A stretch of DNA of 64,000 bases from positions 38,730-102,729 of the forward strand of contig JAKFVC010000047.1 of NCBI GenBank assembly GCA_021732415.1. Direction: 5' to 3'. The translations under genes and the position numbers were made by a program. Positions 1 through 9,411 of the stretch are shown here, piece after piece. The stretch comes from Planctomycetaceae bacterium. Lineage in GTDB: Bacteria > Planctomycetota > Planctomycetia > Planctomycetales > Planctomycetaceae. A model generated the notes under the pieces. The model was given only the letters and a program-made list of their open reading frames with translations, did not search any database and was not told the origin of the DNA. Within the stretch, counting starts at the first letter, position 1. Each line of letters begins with the position of its first letter.

Positions 1-773
1 CCCGAGGCATCCACGGCGGTGACTCGCAATTGCTGGAAATCGTTGGGAACCAGGATCCGCTCGGCCGGTTCGACTTCGATACTGACCACGGCCGATTCTT
101 CCGGGACTGAGTAATTCGCCCCTTCCTGGACCCAGCGGAGCAGGCGTCGATAACGAGCATCCCCACGTTCCAGTTTCCGACCGCCACCATGCGGGACGAT
201 CGCCGCGCCTTTGAGCAACAGCAAGCTCTTATCAGGAGCATTCACATTTAACCGCCGGCCCCGACTTTCCTGCAGCAGTGCCAGGTGGTCAGCGCCCGGA
301 TCAAATCCAAACACACTCAACTTGAACCCGTTCTGCCCCTCGGCCTTACCATGGCAGCCGCCCATATTGCAGCCGGCTTTGGTGAGAATCGGCAGAATTT
401 CGTGCTGGAAGGACACGGGAACCGGCTTATTGAGGCCAGTGATCTCCAGCGGAACGTGGATCTCTTCCTTCTCGAGACGGACGATAATCTCACCGACACC
501 CTCGGCTCGCGGACGAACCAGGCCGCGGGTGTCGATATCCGCCAGAATCGGGGGCACAACCTCGAACTTGACTGCGCGGGAGACATCGACTGTCCGCCCC
601 TCAGCAACCGTCGTGTTGATCAGCAGTTGCTGAGATCGTTCCGGCCGGTCGATCTGGACACGAGGTGGGCTGCAACGCAGCTCGGCTTGCACAGCCGACG
701 AGGCGATCCCGATGAATAGCAGGTTCAGAAGAGAGACCCGCAGGAATAGCCAACTGGATCGCCGCACGCACAT
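1..773 (-). CDS. DUF1549-type secreted protein with cytochrome-c-like motif (N-terminal part; runs off window)
   Basis: The minus-strand frame opens at the ATG complementary to 771-773 and stays open to base 1, so only about 257 N-terminal residues are present. They begin with a signal peptide (MCVRRSSWLFLRVSLLNLLF, then small residues to about residue 30). An Ig-like stretch follows, then FQHEILPILTKAGCN and MGGCHGKAEGQNGFKLSVFG, a CX4CH haem-binding motif, then HGGGRKLERGD and RLLRWVQEGANY. This order is typical of planctomycete proteins that continue into DUF1549 and DUF1553 domains. The family is exported and abundant in Planctomycetes; its biochemical role is not established. The DUF1549/1553 part would lie left of the window and is inferred, not seen. 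Confidence 0.85.
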   Translation of the reverse strand, partial: MCVRRSSWLFLRVSLLNLLFIGIASSAVQAELRCSPPRVQIDRPERSQQLLINTTVAEGRTVDVSRAVKFEVVPPILADIDTRGLVRPRAEGVGEIIVRLEKEEIHVPLEITGLNKPVPVSFQHEILPILTKAGCNMGGCHGKAEGQNGFKLSVFGFDPGADHLALLQESRGRRLNVNAPDKSLLLLKGAAIVPHGGGRKLERGDARYRRLLRWVQEGANYSVPEESAVVSIEVEPAERILVPNDFQQLRVTAVDAS

Positions 774-1038
774 CGGTTTCGTCTCCCCTAGAAACTAACC
801 TGAGAAACAAATCTACTTATCTTTATTTAACCCGATTTGAGCGTGACCTGCAAGAGATTTAACCATATTCCGTCAAACCAGTTGCGGTATTCACCTGCAG
901 CCGGTTTTCTCTTAGGCGGTTAAGGCCTGCATAGGATCTCAAATCAGAAGTGAGCGGCTTCTATCAACTTATTCGCCGAAACCTGTGATAAGTTCCGCTT
1001 TGTTGGCAATCTTCGATGAAATTCTCGATCGCCAACCC

Positions 1039-1168
1039 GTAGCCTGACTCTCCAGAGTCGGGCGAATTCCGGGCAATCCATCAACTTCGAAGACTCGCGT
1101 GGTCATCAACAAGAAAATGTGAGTGATTGACCCGCGAGATTTCGCTCGACTCTGGAGAGTCAAGCTAC
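1039..1168. repeat. Inverted-repeat element, family A (GTAGCC..GACTC..GAGTC)
   Basis: The left arm (1039-1063) reads GTAGCCTGACTCTCCAGAGT then CGGGC and is itself palindromic. The right arm (about 1147-1168) is its near complement, ending AAGCTAC. The arms enclose about 85 bp with no ORF. The rest of 774-1257, between the divergent genes at 773 and 1258, shows no gene. Further copies lie at 6982-7046, 9265-9332 and 25475-25625. Confidence 0.8.
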
Positions 1169-1257
1169 GGCGATTTGTTTCCGATGTCGGAGCAACGTGT
1201 TAGGATAGCGGACCTTCGCCAGACACCTCATGCATCGCAACTCGGAAAGCGCTCCGG

Positions 1258-3966
1258 ATGGCCGTCTCTGACTTGAATGACGCGGAAACAAACCGCCTTG
1301 CCGCCGATGCGGCCCGTGACCCCGCTGGAAACTGGAAGCGATGGGGACCCTATTTGTCGGAACGGCAATGGGGCACCGTGCGTGAGGATTATTCCGATAA
1401 TGGCGATTGTTGGGGCTATTTCCCGCATGACCACGCGCGCAGCCGGGCTTACCGCTGGGGTGAGGACGGTCTGTTCGGGATTACCGATCGGGAATGTCGC
1501 CTCTGTTTTGGTCTTGCCCTGTGGAACGCACGCGACCCGATTCTGAAAGAGCGGCTGTTCGGCCTGACGGGGCCCGAAGGTAATCACGGCGAGGATGTCA
1601 AAGAGGAATATTTCTACCTCGATTCGACCCCGACGCACTCGTACATGCGGGCCGTCTACAAGTACCCGCAGGCCCCATTTCCTTACGACCAGATCGTGGC
1701 CGAGAATAAGAAGCGTGGGAAAAAAGATCCCGAATATGAACTGCGGGACACGGGAGTGTTCGCCGACGACAAGTACTTCGACGTGCAAATTGAATACGCG
1801 AAGCGATCCCCCAATGACTTGCTGATTCGGCTGACCATTTCCAACCGCGGTCCCTTTGAATCCCCGTTGCACGTTATGCCGACGATCTGGTTTCGGAACA
1901 CGTGGTCGTGGGGTTGCACGCACGAAGGCTGCTGGACGAAGCCGCGCATCGTCGGCGGCCGCGGACCGGCGTTGCAGTGTTATCACGCCACGCTGAATGA
2001 GTTTTCCTACGCGGCAGATCTGGGGCCGTCGGGTGAAACTCCCCCCTGGCTCTTCACCGAGAACGAAACCAACTACGAACGCATCTTCGGCGCCTCGAGC
2101 ATCGGCCCGTATCGCAAGGATGCGTTCCATGAATACTTGATTGACGGAAACGCCGAGGCGATCAATCCGAGCCTCAACGGCACGAAGGCCGCGGCTCATT
2201 ATTCGCTGAACATTCCGGCGGGTGGCGAGGTCGTCTTGCGTATGCGATTGTGGGCGACCAACGATGCTCCGCTGGAAACGTTTGGCCCGGAGTTCGATTA
2301 TCTTTTCGACAAGCGCAAGCAAGAAGCGGCGGCGTATCTCGCGTTGCGTCAACCCGCATGCGTGACGCCCGACGAAGCGCAGGTGATTCGCCAGGCCGAA
2401 GCCGGCCTGCTGTGGAGCAAGCAGTTCTATCACTATGTGATCGAGGACTGGCTGGCTGGCGACCCCGGCCAGCCACCGGTATCAGCCGCGCGCCTGGCTG
2501 GTCGGAACCGCGACTGGGGACATCTCTTCAATCGCGACATCATTTCGATGCCGGACAAATGGGAGTACCCATGGTACGCCGCGTGGGATCTGGCCTTTCA
2601 CATGATCCCGTTCGCGGCCGTTGATCCCCAGTTCGCCAAAGAACAATTGCTGCTCTTGCTGCGCGAATGGTACATGCATCCGAACGGGCAAATCCCGGCC
2701 TACGAATTTGCGATGGGAGACGTCAATCCGCCCGTGCATGCCTGGGCCTGTTGGCGTGTTTATAAGATGACTCGCCGCGGCGGCCGGCGCGATCGCCAGT
2801 TCCTGGCCCGCGTGTTTCACAAGCTGTTGCTGAACTTCACATGGTGGGTGAATCGCAAAGATCCCAACGGACAGAACCTGTTCTCCGGGGGGTTTCTGGG
2901 GCTCGATAACATTGGAGTGTTCGATCGCTCGAAACCCATGCCCACCGGCGGTTTTCTCGAGCAGGCCGACGGTACGGCGTGGATGGCCTTCTACTGCATG
3001 ATCATGCTGTCAATGGCCCTGGAACTGGCCGTCGACCATCCTGAATACGAAGACGTCGCCTCCAAATTCTTTGAGCACTTTGTCGCCATCGTCCATGCCA
3101 TCAATACCTTGGGAGGGACCGGGCTGTGGAATGAAGAGGAAGGCTTTTACTACGACCACTTGAATATCGCCGGCCAGAGCCAACCCATGCGAATTCGCTC
3201 GATGGTGGGCATCATTCCGCTCTACGCAGCCACTGTGATCGACGAAGGCATGCTGGTGGGACTGCCGGGATTCCGGAAGCGGATGGACTGGTTCCTCAAG
3301 AACAAGCCCGAACTGGCACGACATCTGTTAAGTTCCGAATCGGAAGGCTGCACGCGGCATGTGAAGCGTTATCTGCTGGGAATTCCCACCCGCGAACGAT
3401 TGACGCGCATCCTGCAACGCGTCCTGGACGAGAGCGAATTCCTGTCCCCGTACGGCGTCAGGTCCATGTCCCGGGCGCATGCCGACAAGCCGTTTACGGT
3501 GGAATTCGGTGGCGAGACTCTCCGGGTAGAATATCTTCCGGGCGAGTCCGATAGCTGGCTGTTCGGCGGCAATTCCAACTGGCGGGGGCCGGTCTGGTTT
3601 CCAGTCAACTTCCTGTTAATTGAAGCGCTCGAACGCTATCACCACTTCTACGGCGATTCGTTCCAGATCGAATGCCCGATTGGATCCGGAAAATTCATGA
3701 ATCTGGCCCAAGTCTCCTGCGAGCTGACCTCGCGGCTGACTCGGTTATTCTTGAAAGATGAAGAAGGCCGCCGTGCCTGCCACGGAGATGACGAACGCTA
3801 CGCGACGAATCCTCATTGGCAAGATAAGATCTTGTTCTACGAGTATTTCCACGGAGACAATGGCCGAGGCCTGGGTGCCAGCCACCAAACCGGCTGGACC
3901 GCCCTGGCAGCGAGTCTGATTCGCGATGCCGCCCGAGATCGACCACAGCCAGACGCGCGAGACTGA
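1258..3966 (+). CDS. GH63/MGH1-like glycoside hydrolase
   Basis: This 902-residue protein has no signal peptide, so it is probably cytoplasmic. The N-terminal third (RWGPYLSERQWGTVREDYS, then DCWGYFPHDHARSRAYRWGE) matches the start of bacterial GH63-like glucosidases. The C-terminal two thirds, including GHLFNRDIISMPDKWEYPWY, AAWDLAFHMIPFA and NWRGPVWFPVNFLLIE, fit the (alpha/alpha)6 barrel of the MGH1-like/GH63 group. Members hydrolyse alpha-glucosidic or mannosylglycerate-type bonds; the substrate here is unknown. The ATG at 1258 is the first that gives full family length. The stop (TGA 3964-3966) overlaps an ATG of the next ORF. Confidence 0.88.
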   Translation: MAVSDLNDAETNRLAADAARDPAGNWKRWGPYLSERQWGTVREDYSDNGDCWGYFPHDHARSRAYRWGEDGLFGITDRECRLCFGLALWNARDPILKERLFGLTGPEGNHGEDVKEEYFYLDSTPTHSYMRAVYKYPQAPFPYDQIVAENKKRGKKDPEYELRDTGVFADDKYFDVQIEYAKRSPNDLLIRLTISNRGPFESPLHVMPTIWFRNTWSWGCTHEGCWTKPRIVGGRGPALQCYHATLNEFSYAADLGPSGETPPWLFTENETNYERIFGASSIGPYRKDAFHEYLIDGNAEAINPSLNGTKAAAHYSLNIPAGGEVVLRMRLWATNDAPLETFGPEFDYLFDKRKQEAAAYLALRQPACVTPDEAQVIRQAEAGLLWSKQFYHYVIEDWLAGDPGQPPVSAARLAGRNRDWGHLFNRDIISMPDKWEYPWYAAWDLAFHMIPFAAVDPQFAKEQLLLLLREWYMHPNGQIPAYEFAMGDVNPPVHAWACWRVYKMTRRGGRRDRQFLARVFHKLLLNFTWWVNRKDPNGQNLFSGGFLGLDNIGVFDRSKPMPTGGFLEQADGTAWMAFYCMIMLSMALELAVDHPEYEDVASKFFEHFVAIVHAINTLGGTGLWNEEEGFYYDHLNIAGQSQPMRIRSMVGIIPLYAATVIDEGMLVGLPGFRKRMDWFLKNKPELARHLLSSESEGCTRHVKRYLLGIPTRERLTRILQRVLDESEFLSPYGVRSMSRAHADKPFTVEFGGETLRVEYLPGESDSWLFGGNSNWRGPVWFPVNFLLIEALERYHHFYGDSFQIECPIGSGKFMNLAQVSCELTSRLTRLFLKDEEGRRACHGDDERYATNPHWQDKILFYEYFHGDNGRGLGASHQTGWTALAASLIRDAARDRPQPDARD

Positions 3967-4019
3967 TGGTCGCCGGCGACCAATTAAACTTATCCTCGAA
4001 ATCACATAGACAGAATTCA

Positions 4020-5021
4020 ATGACAGCTCAACCTGCAACCTCCAGCGACCCTGCGGACGAATTCGCAGCCGCCACAAACTCCGCAGCCCTATTTGACCTG
4101 GGCCAGCGAACGCAGCTCGAATTGACCGGTGCCGATCGTCAAAAATATCTCCACAATTTCTGCACGAACGAGATCCGTAACCTCCGTCCGGGGCAAAGTT
4201 GTGAGGCATTCGTCACCACCATTCAAGGCAAGATCAAGGCACATATCTTCGTCTTTGCCGAAGAGAATTCCCTGTGGGTCGACGCCCTGCCGGGCTATGA
4301 AGATCTGTTGTTCGCCCACTTCGACAAATACTTGATCACCGAGGATGTCCAATTCGAACGCCGATCGAATGCCTACGTCGAATTCTACACGACCGGCCCC
4401 GAAGTCCTGTCGCGACTGGCAGGACTGGGACTCCCCGTTGGCGACCTCGCGACCTCACGCCATGTGCGAGCAACACTGGATTCACATTCCATTGCCGTAC
4501 GTCGAGTGGATTGGCTCGGAGGTCCCGGCTGTTTGATTCAAGTTCCCGTGGCCGCGGCGACCGCCGTCTGGCAAAGTCTGGTCGCTGGTGGATTGCAACC
4601 TGCCAGTCCTGAGACCTACAACGCGTTACGCATCGCGGCCGGCTTCCCGGACTATGGAGTCGATCTGACCGAAGACAATCTGGCTCAAGAAGCAGCCCGG
4701 ACAAATCTGGCGATCAGCTTCACCAAAGGCTGTTACCTGGGGCAGGAACCGATTGCTCGGATTGACTCGATGGGACACGTCAATCAAGAACTGCGGATCC
4801 TGCGTTTGCAGTCCGGTCCGGCACCCGCGGCGGGGGCCAAGGTCCTGATGCCGGGCGAGGTCCGCGAAGCCGGAACGGTGACATCCGCCGCGTGGGATTG
4901 TGCGGCCAACGCGCCAATTGCACTGGCGATCATCAAGCGGAATTATCTCCCGGCGGGGACCAAGTTGAATGTCGCGTGTGGTGAGCAAGAAGTTGCCGCG
5001 ACGGTGTTTTCCCGATCATAG
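4020..5021 (+). CDS. YgfZ/GcvT-family folate-binding protein
   Basis: The protein resembles the T-protein of glycine cleavage, but at about 333 residues it has the short YgfZ-like form. LFDLGQRTQLELTGADRQKY lies near the N-terminus. The YgfZ signature KGCYLGQE, with its conserved cysteine, is near residue 235, followed by an OB-like C-terminal domain. YgfZ proteins bind tetrahydrofolate and help maintain Fe-S enzymes. I chose ATG 4020 because family members begin about 20-30 residues before the LFDL motif. An in-frame ATG at 3966 overlapping the upstream stop would add 18 residues and suggest translational coupling. Neither start has a clear Shine-Dalgarno sequence. Confidence 0.85.
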   Translation: MTAQPATSSDPADEFAAATNSAALFDLGQRTQLELTGADRQKYLHNFCTNEIRNLRPGQSCEAFVTTIQGKIKAHIFVFAEENSLWVDALPGYEDLLFAHFDKYLITEDVQFERRSNAYVEFYTTGPEVLSRLAGLGLPVGDLATSRHVRATLDSHSIAVRRVDWLGGPGCLIQVPVAAATAVWQSLVAGGLQPASPETYNALRIAAGFPDYGVDLTEDNLAQEAARTNLAISFTKGCYLGQEPIARIDSMGHVNQELRILRLQSGPAPAAGAKVLMPGEVREAGTVTSAAWDCAANAPIALAIIKRNYLPAGTKLNVACGEQEVAATVFSRS

Positions 5022-5365
5022 TCGTGGGATGGGCCTCTGGCCCGTCTGAGCCCGTAACAACCGACATTGCAGGCAGTTTATCCTGCACGAGCTTCGCGCA
5101 GCGCACGGCATTCTCTGGTTAAGCAAGCCCCAAGCGCTTCAATAAACCCAAATTCGGGTGCCACTGGCTCAGCCAGTGCTTTGCCGGACAGGGACTCGAT
5201 AGACTGCGAGCACTGGCATAGCCAGTGGCACCCAAATTGGGTTTATTGAAGCGTTTGTGAATCGCTGACAAAGCCACCCTTGCGCTGCGCGATGCTCGCG
5301 AGAGTCCAAGCTTTAGTGCGTCGAATATTACGGGCTCAGACGGGTCAGGAGACCCATCCCACGAT
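5022..5365. repeat. Nested inverted-repeat element (family B outside, second palindrome inside)
   Basis: The outer arms (about 5022-5058 and 5328-5365) are complementary over about 35 bp with a few mismatches; the left begins TCGTGGGATGGGCCTCTGGC. Inside, 5135-5253 is a second inverted repeat beginning CGCTTCAATAAACCCAAATT, which itself holds a CCAGTGGC..GCCACTGG-type hairpin. The whole gap between two convergent genes is thus repeat, starting directly after the TAG of the YgfZ-like gene. Related outer arms occur at 17913-18218 and 50531-50820. Confidence 0.85.
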
Positions 5366-5384
5366 TTTTAATTCGGGCTACTGG

Positions 5385-6935
5385 CTACTTCGTAGCCAGC
5401 GCCAACTTCGCACCAATAAACGCAGTCAACTGCGCCTGATTGGTTTTCACCGACTCCTCAAAGAACTTGCGAGCCTCCTCCGGCTTCTGCGCGGCCTCGC
5501 TCTTTACGCCTTGGAAATAATGGGCCTCACACAGCCATTGGGCTTTTGCCGTGACGTCCACCGACGCATTCGCGGCCTTGATCAACGCCTCGTCGTCGAT
5601 TGTGCCCAGCATGTATTGGGATAACGTTGCATGCCAGTTCGGAGTGGCCGGCAGAGATTTCAAGAATGTTTCCAATTCGGTTTTCGCTGCTTCAGCCTGG
5701 TTTGTTTTGGACTGAGCTGTGTACTTCCACAATGCATACAACGCCGCGGTTGGCTGCAATTGACGGGCCTTGGTGAAGTCGGCCGTCGCGCCTGCATAGT
5801 CCTTCGCGAAGTACCGAGCAAACCCGCGTCCGGCATAGTTATCCGCATCATTGGGAGCCAGCGTGATGGCCTGGGTGAAGGCTTCACCCGCCGGTGCCAG
5901 CTTGCCTTGCGCGACCCGGGCAGTTCCCAGTAAGCGTTGCGCTAAAGCATTTTTCGGATAACTCTCTAACGAGAGTGCATAATCATTTTCCGCTTCGAAC
6001 CATTCCAGCTTCTGCGTGCGGGCGAAACCCCGATTCAGCGCCGCCATGTAGAAGTTCGGGTTCAATTCCAGGGCCTGTGTGAAGTCAGCGATCGCCGCGT
6101 CAACTCGCCCCTGTTGGACATTGAAGGTGCCGCGGTTATTGAAGACCAACGGATCATCGGGAAGCTCGGCCACAGCCTGATCGAAACTGGCTCGTGCCTT
6201 GCCAGGATCCCCCGCCTTCAGGAACGCCTCGGCGCGGCCGAAGTGGGCCGTTTGAAATTGCGGATCCAGCTTGACCGCTTCGCCATAGTCCGCGGCCGCT
6301 CCGAGATAGTCTTTCAGCAGCATCTTGGCCAGGGCCCGCTGGTAGTAAACCAGCGGCCGCACATTCGCCGGGAGATCGAATTTCGTGGCCAACGGAGTCG
6401 CGATGCTGATGGCCAGTTGAGCATGGGCTGGCTTGTTTTCCAACTCGGCCAGCGAGGTGAGCCCGTAAAAATACGGGATGTGGAAAATCAGATGCTGTTT
6501 ACCGGCGATCCCCAATGCTTCTCTCGCATCGGCGATCCCCGATCGAACCTTTGGCGCGGAAGCCTCACGGCGCCCTAAATCGATCAAGGCACTTGCTCGA
6601 TAGTAGCGGGCCACCGAGTGTCGCGGATTCGAATTCAGGACCTGAGACGTCAAATCAATCACTTGCTCATACTGCTGTTGTTGATAGGCAGACTGAGCTT
6701 GCCGCACGATATTTTCCAGCGGTGAAGCGGGATTTTCGGGCCGCGGGAACAGCGGGTCGAGAACTTCCGGCCCGCCATTCGGACCGGGATCCGCTTCCGG
6801 CTTCAGCTTGGAATTCGCGGGGACTTTCTCGGGACCCGCATTGCGTTTCTGACGTTGCGCGTACGCCGCCTGCTCGCCCGCCGAACTCCACGCCACGAGG
6901 CAAATCAGTACCCAAGTCAATCGGTTCCAAAACAT
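5385..6935 (-). CDS. Secreted or periplasmic TPR-repeat protein
   Basis: This 516-residue protein starts with a signal peptide (MFWNRLTWVLICLVAWSSAG, cleavage probably after AYA). A low-complexity basic/proline linker follows, then roughly eight or nine tetratricopeptide repeats from about residue 75 to 400. Clear units include SVARYYRASALIDLGRREA, FQTAHFGRAEAFLKAGDPG and PLVFNNRGTFNVQQGRVDAA. The C-terminal 100 residues are also helical and end LTAFIGAKLALATK. TPR arrays are protein-protein scaffolds, so the partner cannot be predicted. The gene lies alone, with inverted-repeat elements on both sides. Confidence 0.85.
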   Translation of the reverse strand: MFWNRLTWVLICLVAWSSAGEQAAYAQRQKRNAGPEKVPANSKLKPEADPGPNGGPEVLDPLFPRPENPASPLENIVRQAQSAYQQQQYEQVIDLTSQVLNSNPRHSVARYYRASALIDLGRREASAPKVRSGIADAREALGIAGKQHLIFHIPYFYGLTSLAELENKPAHAQLAISIATPLATKFDLPANVRPLVYYQRALAKMLLKDYLGAAADYGEAVKLDPQFQTAHFGRAEAFLKAGDPGKARASFDQAVAELPDDPLVFNNRGTFNVQQGRVDAAIADFTQALELNPNFYMAALNRGFARTQKLEWFEAENDYALSLESYPKNALAQRLLGTARVAQGKLAPAGEAFTQAITLAPNDADNYAGRGFARYFAKDYAGATADFTKARQLQPTAALYALWKYTAQSKTNQAEAAKTELETFLKSLPATPNWHATLSQYMLGTIDDEALIKAANASVDVTAKAQWLCEAHYFQGVKSEAAQKPEEARKFFEESVKTNQAQLTAFIGAKLALATK

Positions 6936-6981
6936 CTCAGATCCTCAGGAAAAATATCTTCGTAGGCGGTGGCGGAAGTCC

Positions 6982-7046
6982 GTAGCCCGACTCTCTGAGT
7001 CGGGAGCCTCCGAGTACGGAATACCCGACTCAGAGAGTCGGGCTAC
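6982..7046. repeat. Inverted-repeat element, family A; supplies a stop codon
   Basis: The arms GTAGCCCGACTCTCTGAGTC+GGG (6982-7004) and CCCGACTCAGAGAGTCGGGC+TAC (about 7024-7046) are almost perfect complements around an 18-bp spacer. The right arm, read on the minus strand, begins GTAGCC; its TAG (7043-7045) is the stop codon of the adjacent RNA methyltransferase gene. Confidence 0.88.
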
Positions 7047-7852
7047 GGGGAACTTCGTTCCCGCACTTGCTGTTGGCGACGCGCTTCGTAGCAAATGATC
7101 GCCAAAGCCGCCGCCGCATTCAAGGAATTGAGCGTTCCTTGCTGCGGAATGCGCACCGAGGCTCGACAATAGCGGGCCACTTCGTCGCTGATTCCTCGGC
7201 CTTCGTTGCCGATCACCAGTAGAGTCGGCTGGCAGAAATCAAAGTCGCTGATGGTCGTCGAGGCCTTTTCGCTGGCCGAGACAATCGCCGTGGTGGAGGG
7301 CACAGATTCCAGGAAAGCGGCCAGATCGGGCACCCGGGCAATGGGCAAACGATTGACGGCTCCCACCGAACTCCGCGCCACCTGGCTGGTCACTCCACAT
7401 TGCTCGCGAGTTCCGATGAGGATCCCCGCGGCATCAAAAATCTCGGCCGAACGGAGCATGGCTCCAAAATTGAAGGGGTCTTGAATCCGATCCAGTGCCA
7501 CCGTCAACGGCCAGCGAGCCGCCTTGGCCAACACGGTCTCCGCCGCCTGATAGGGGAATTCGGCCATCCGCGCGGCGAAGCCCTGGTGATCCTCACCGCG
7601 ACAGCGCGACACCAGCGTATGCCGAGCGGCCTGATGCACAGAGACAGCGGCGGCATCGGCGAGTTGACGTATTGTGGCGACATCGGATTCGGGCAAATCA
7701 TCCGCCAGCCAGAGCTCCAGAATCGGCCAGGCACGCGACTGCAACGTTTCATGCACGAGATGCCGGCCCCAGATCCAGGACGTCTGGTGATTTCCCAGCG
7801 GCTTCGCGGCCGGCTTCGAGCCGGAAGGTTTTTTATAGGGGGAACTGGCCAT
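7043..7852 (-). CDS. TrmH/SpoU-family RNA 2'-O-methyltransferase (RlmB-like)
   Basis: This 269-residue protein has the two-part RlmB architecture. The N-terminal substrate-binding domain (WGRHLVHETLQSRAWPILEL) is followed by the SPOUT knot domain. The three SpoU motifs are intact: motif 1 (ALDRIQDPFNFGAMLRSAE), motif 2 (LLVIGNEGRGIS) and motif 3 (IPQQGTLNSLNAAAALAI). Members methylate the 2'-hydroxyl of a guanosine or uridine in rRNA or tRNA using S-adenosylmethionine; RlmB modifies 23S rRNA G2251. Exact target here is inferred. The stop codon lies inside the family A repeat, so the extreme C-terminus (RQQQVRERSSP) may have been reset by its insertion. Confidence 0.9.
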   Translation of the reverse strand: MASSPYKKPSGSKPAAKPLGNHQTSWIWGRHLVHETLQSRAWPILELWLADDLPESDVATIRQLADAAAVSVHQAARHTLVSRCRGEDHQGFAARMAEFPYQAAETVLAKAARWPLTVALDRIQDPFNFGAMLRSAEIFDAAGILIGTREQCGVTSQVARSSVGAVNRLPIARVPDLAAFLESVPSTTAIVSASEKASTTISDFDFCQPTLLVIGNEGRGISDEVARYCRASVRIPQQGTLNSLNAAAALAIICYEARRQQQVRERSSP

Positions 7853-7906
7853 AAGGCGAACTTACTTCGTGTCAAACTGCGATGTTTTGAATCCGTAATT
7901 ATCATT

Positions 7907-8063
7907 GATGGGAGGGCGAGGGACCCAGAGGGTACCCCGCCGAGCCGAACACGAGCTTTAGCTCGGCGACCGCCGGAGGCATCGAACTATGCCTCCGGCG
8001 GACGCCGACCTGCGGTCGCTTTAGGCTCGGCGGGGTACCCTCTGGGGCCCTCGCCCTCCCATC
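7907..8063. repeat. Triple-nested inverted-repeat element
   Basis: The outer arms read TGATGGGAGGGCGAGGGACC on the left (from 7907), with the complement ending at about 8063; they extend through GGGTACCCCGCCGAGC. Inside are the hairpin CGAGCTTTAGCTCG and a second strong hairpin CGCCGGAGGC..GCCTCCGGCG around 7970-8000. The element fills the gap between two divergent genes (7852 and 8172). No promoter was identified in the remainder. Confidence 0.85.
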
Positions 8064-8171
8064 ACGCTCAGCATGGGCGATGGCTCGTTGGTTGCGAGCT
8101 CGCCCTACCTATAGGATGATAACCGCCATGCGTTGAACCGTGTATCGTCTCTGCCGCGAAAGGTCTGTTTC

Positions 8172-9248
8172 ATGTCGCACAGCCGTTGGATGATTGTTCT
8201 GGGTGTCGTCTTCTTCGCGGGTTCTGTCAGTGCTGGAGAGCAGATTGTCCTCGTCGCCGGAGGGACTGAACCGCCCGCGGGAATTGCGGCGGAAAAGACC
8301 AAATTGAAGTCTCCGTTTGGCATTGATTTTGATCGCCAGGGCGTGGGGTACATCATGGAACTCAGCGGCCAACGTGTCTTCAAGCTGGAAAAGGGGTTGT
8401 TGCATCAAGTCGCGGGAACGGGGCAGCTCGGCAAAGGTGGAGACGGCGGTCCTGGGTTAAAGGCGGAATTCAATGGGATGCACAATCTGGCCGTTGGTCC
8501 TGACGGAGTTGTCTATCTGGCCGACACCTGGAATCAACGCATTCGCAAATATGATCCGAAAACCGGCATTGTCACGAATTTCGCGGGGACCGGAGAAAAG
8601 GGGTTCGCGGGCGATGGTGGCCCCGCAGAAAAGGCCGTATTCGGCGGCATTTATTGCGTGACCCTCACACCGGACCACAAGCGACTCGTGCTGGCCGATT
8701 TGGACAATCGCCGGATCCGAGCGATCGACCTGGCCACGCGCGTCGTCACGACGGTTGCCGGCAATGGGCAGAAGGGTGCTCCTGCGGATGGTGCGGTTGC
8801 TGCTGAGTCACCCCTCATCGATCCACGAGCCGTCACGGCAGATGTGGAAGGCCGAATCTACATTCTGGAGCGTAGCGGTCACGCCCTGCGAATTGTGGAT
8901 CCTGACGGCAAGATTCGGACCGTCGTCGGTACTGGTAAAGCAGGGCACACAGGCGACGATGGTCCCGGGCGAGCAGCCACGTTGAACGGCCCCAAGCATT
9001 TGTGTCTCGATCGGGATGGCAGCGTGATTATTGCCGACACCGAAAATCATGCGGTGCGGCGTTATCTCCCCAAAGAGGACCGCATCGTCAAGATTGCCGG
9101 AACAGGCAAGAAGGGTTTTGTAGGAGTTGGAGGCCCGCCCGCTCAGGTGGAACTCTTTCAACCGCACGGCGTCACAATTGGTCCGGCGAACGAGCTGTAT
9201 ATCGTGGATAGCGCCAATGATCGCGTATTGAAGATTGTGAAGGAGTGA
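8172..9248 (+). CDS. Secreted NHL-repeat beta-propeller protein
   Basis: The likely start is ATG 8172, which puts a clean signal peptide at the N-terminus (MSHSRWMIVLGVVFFAGSVS, then AGEQ); an in-frame ATG at 8133 would bury it. The 358-residue product is almost wholly NHL repeats. Recurring blade motifs are FGIDFDRQGVGYIMELSGQ, NLAVGPDGVVYLADTWNQRI and HLCLDRDGSVIIADTENHAV, alternating with glycine-rich loops such as GTGEKGFAGDGGPA. These form a five- or six-bladed propeller used for ligand or protein binding. Function is otherwise unknown; it stands alone upstream of the ThuA locus on the same strand. Confidence 0.87.
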   Translation: MSHSRWMIVLGVVFFAGSVSAGEQIVLVAGGTEPPAGIAAEKTKLKSPFGIDFDRQGVGYIMELSGQRVFKLEKGLLHQVAGTGQLGKGGDGGPGLKAEFNGMHNLAVGPDGVVYLADTWNQRIRKYDPKTGIVTNFAGTGEKGFAGDGGPAEKAVFGGIYCVTLTPDHKRLVLADLDNRRIRAIDLATRVVTTVAGNGQKGAPADGAVAAESPLIDPRAVTADVEGRIYILERSGHALRIVDPDGKIRTVVGTGKAGHTGDDGPGRAATLNGPKHLCLDRDGSVIIADTENHAVRRYLPKEDRIVKIAGTGKKGFVGVGGPPAQVELFQPHGVTIGPANELYIVDSANDRVLKIVKE

Positions 9249-9264
9249 GGCTCCTGCCGAACCT

Positions 9265-9332
9265 GTAGCCCTACTCTCCGAGTCGGGTGCTTCTTGCCAT
9301 TAAAACTTCCGACTCAGAGAGTCAGGCGAGAC
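9265..9332. repeat. Inverted-repeat element, family A
   Basis: The left arm (9265-9287) reads GTAGCCCTACTCTCCGAGTC then GGG. The right arm (about 9309-9332) reads CCGACTCAGAGAGTCAGGCG and lacks a perfect terminal CTAC, so this copy has decayed. It lies between the NHL gene and the ThuA gene. Confidence 0.75.
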
Positions 9333-9411
9333 ATGCTTGCTCAATCGGGCAAATCATTGGTAGGCTGGCCGACGTGAGAATCTGACTCGCCGCTCAAAAT
9401 CGAGATACTCC

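Noticed and set aside
1228..2433. 401-codon minus-strand ORF
   Set aside because: Antisense to the GH63-like gene, whose protein is clearly real.
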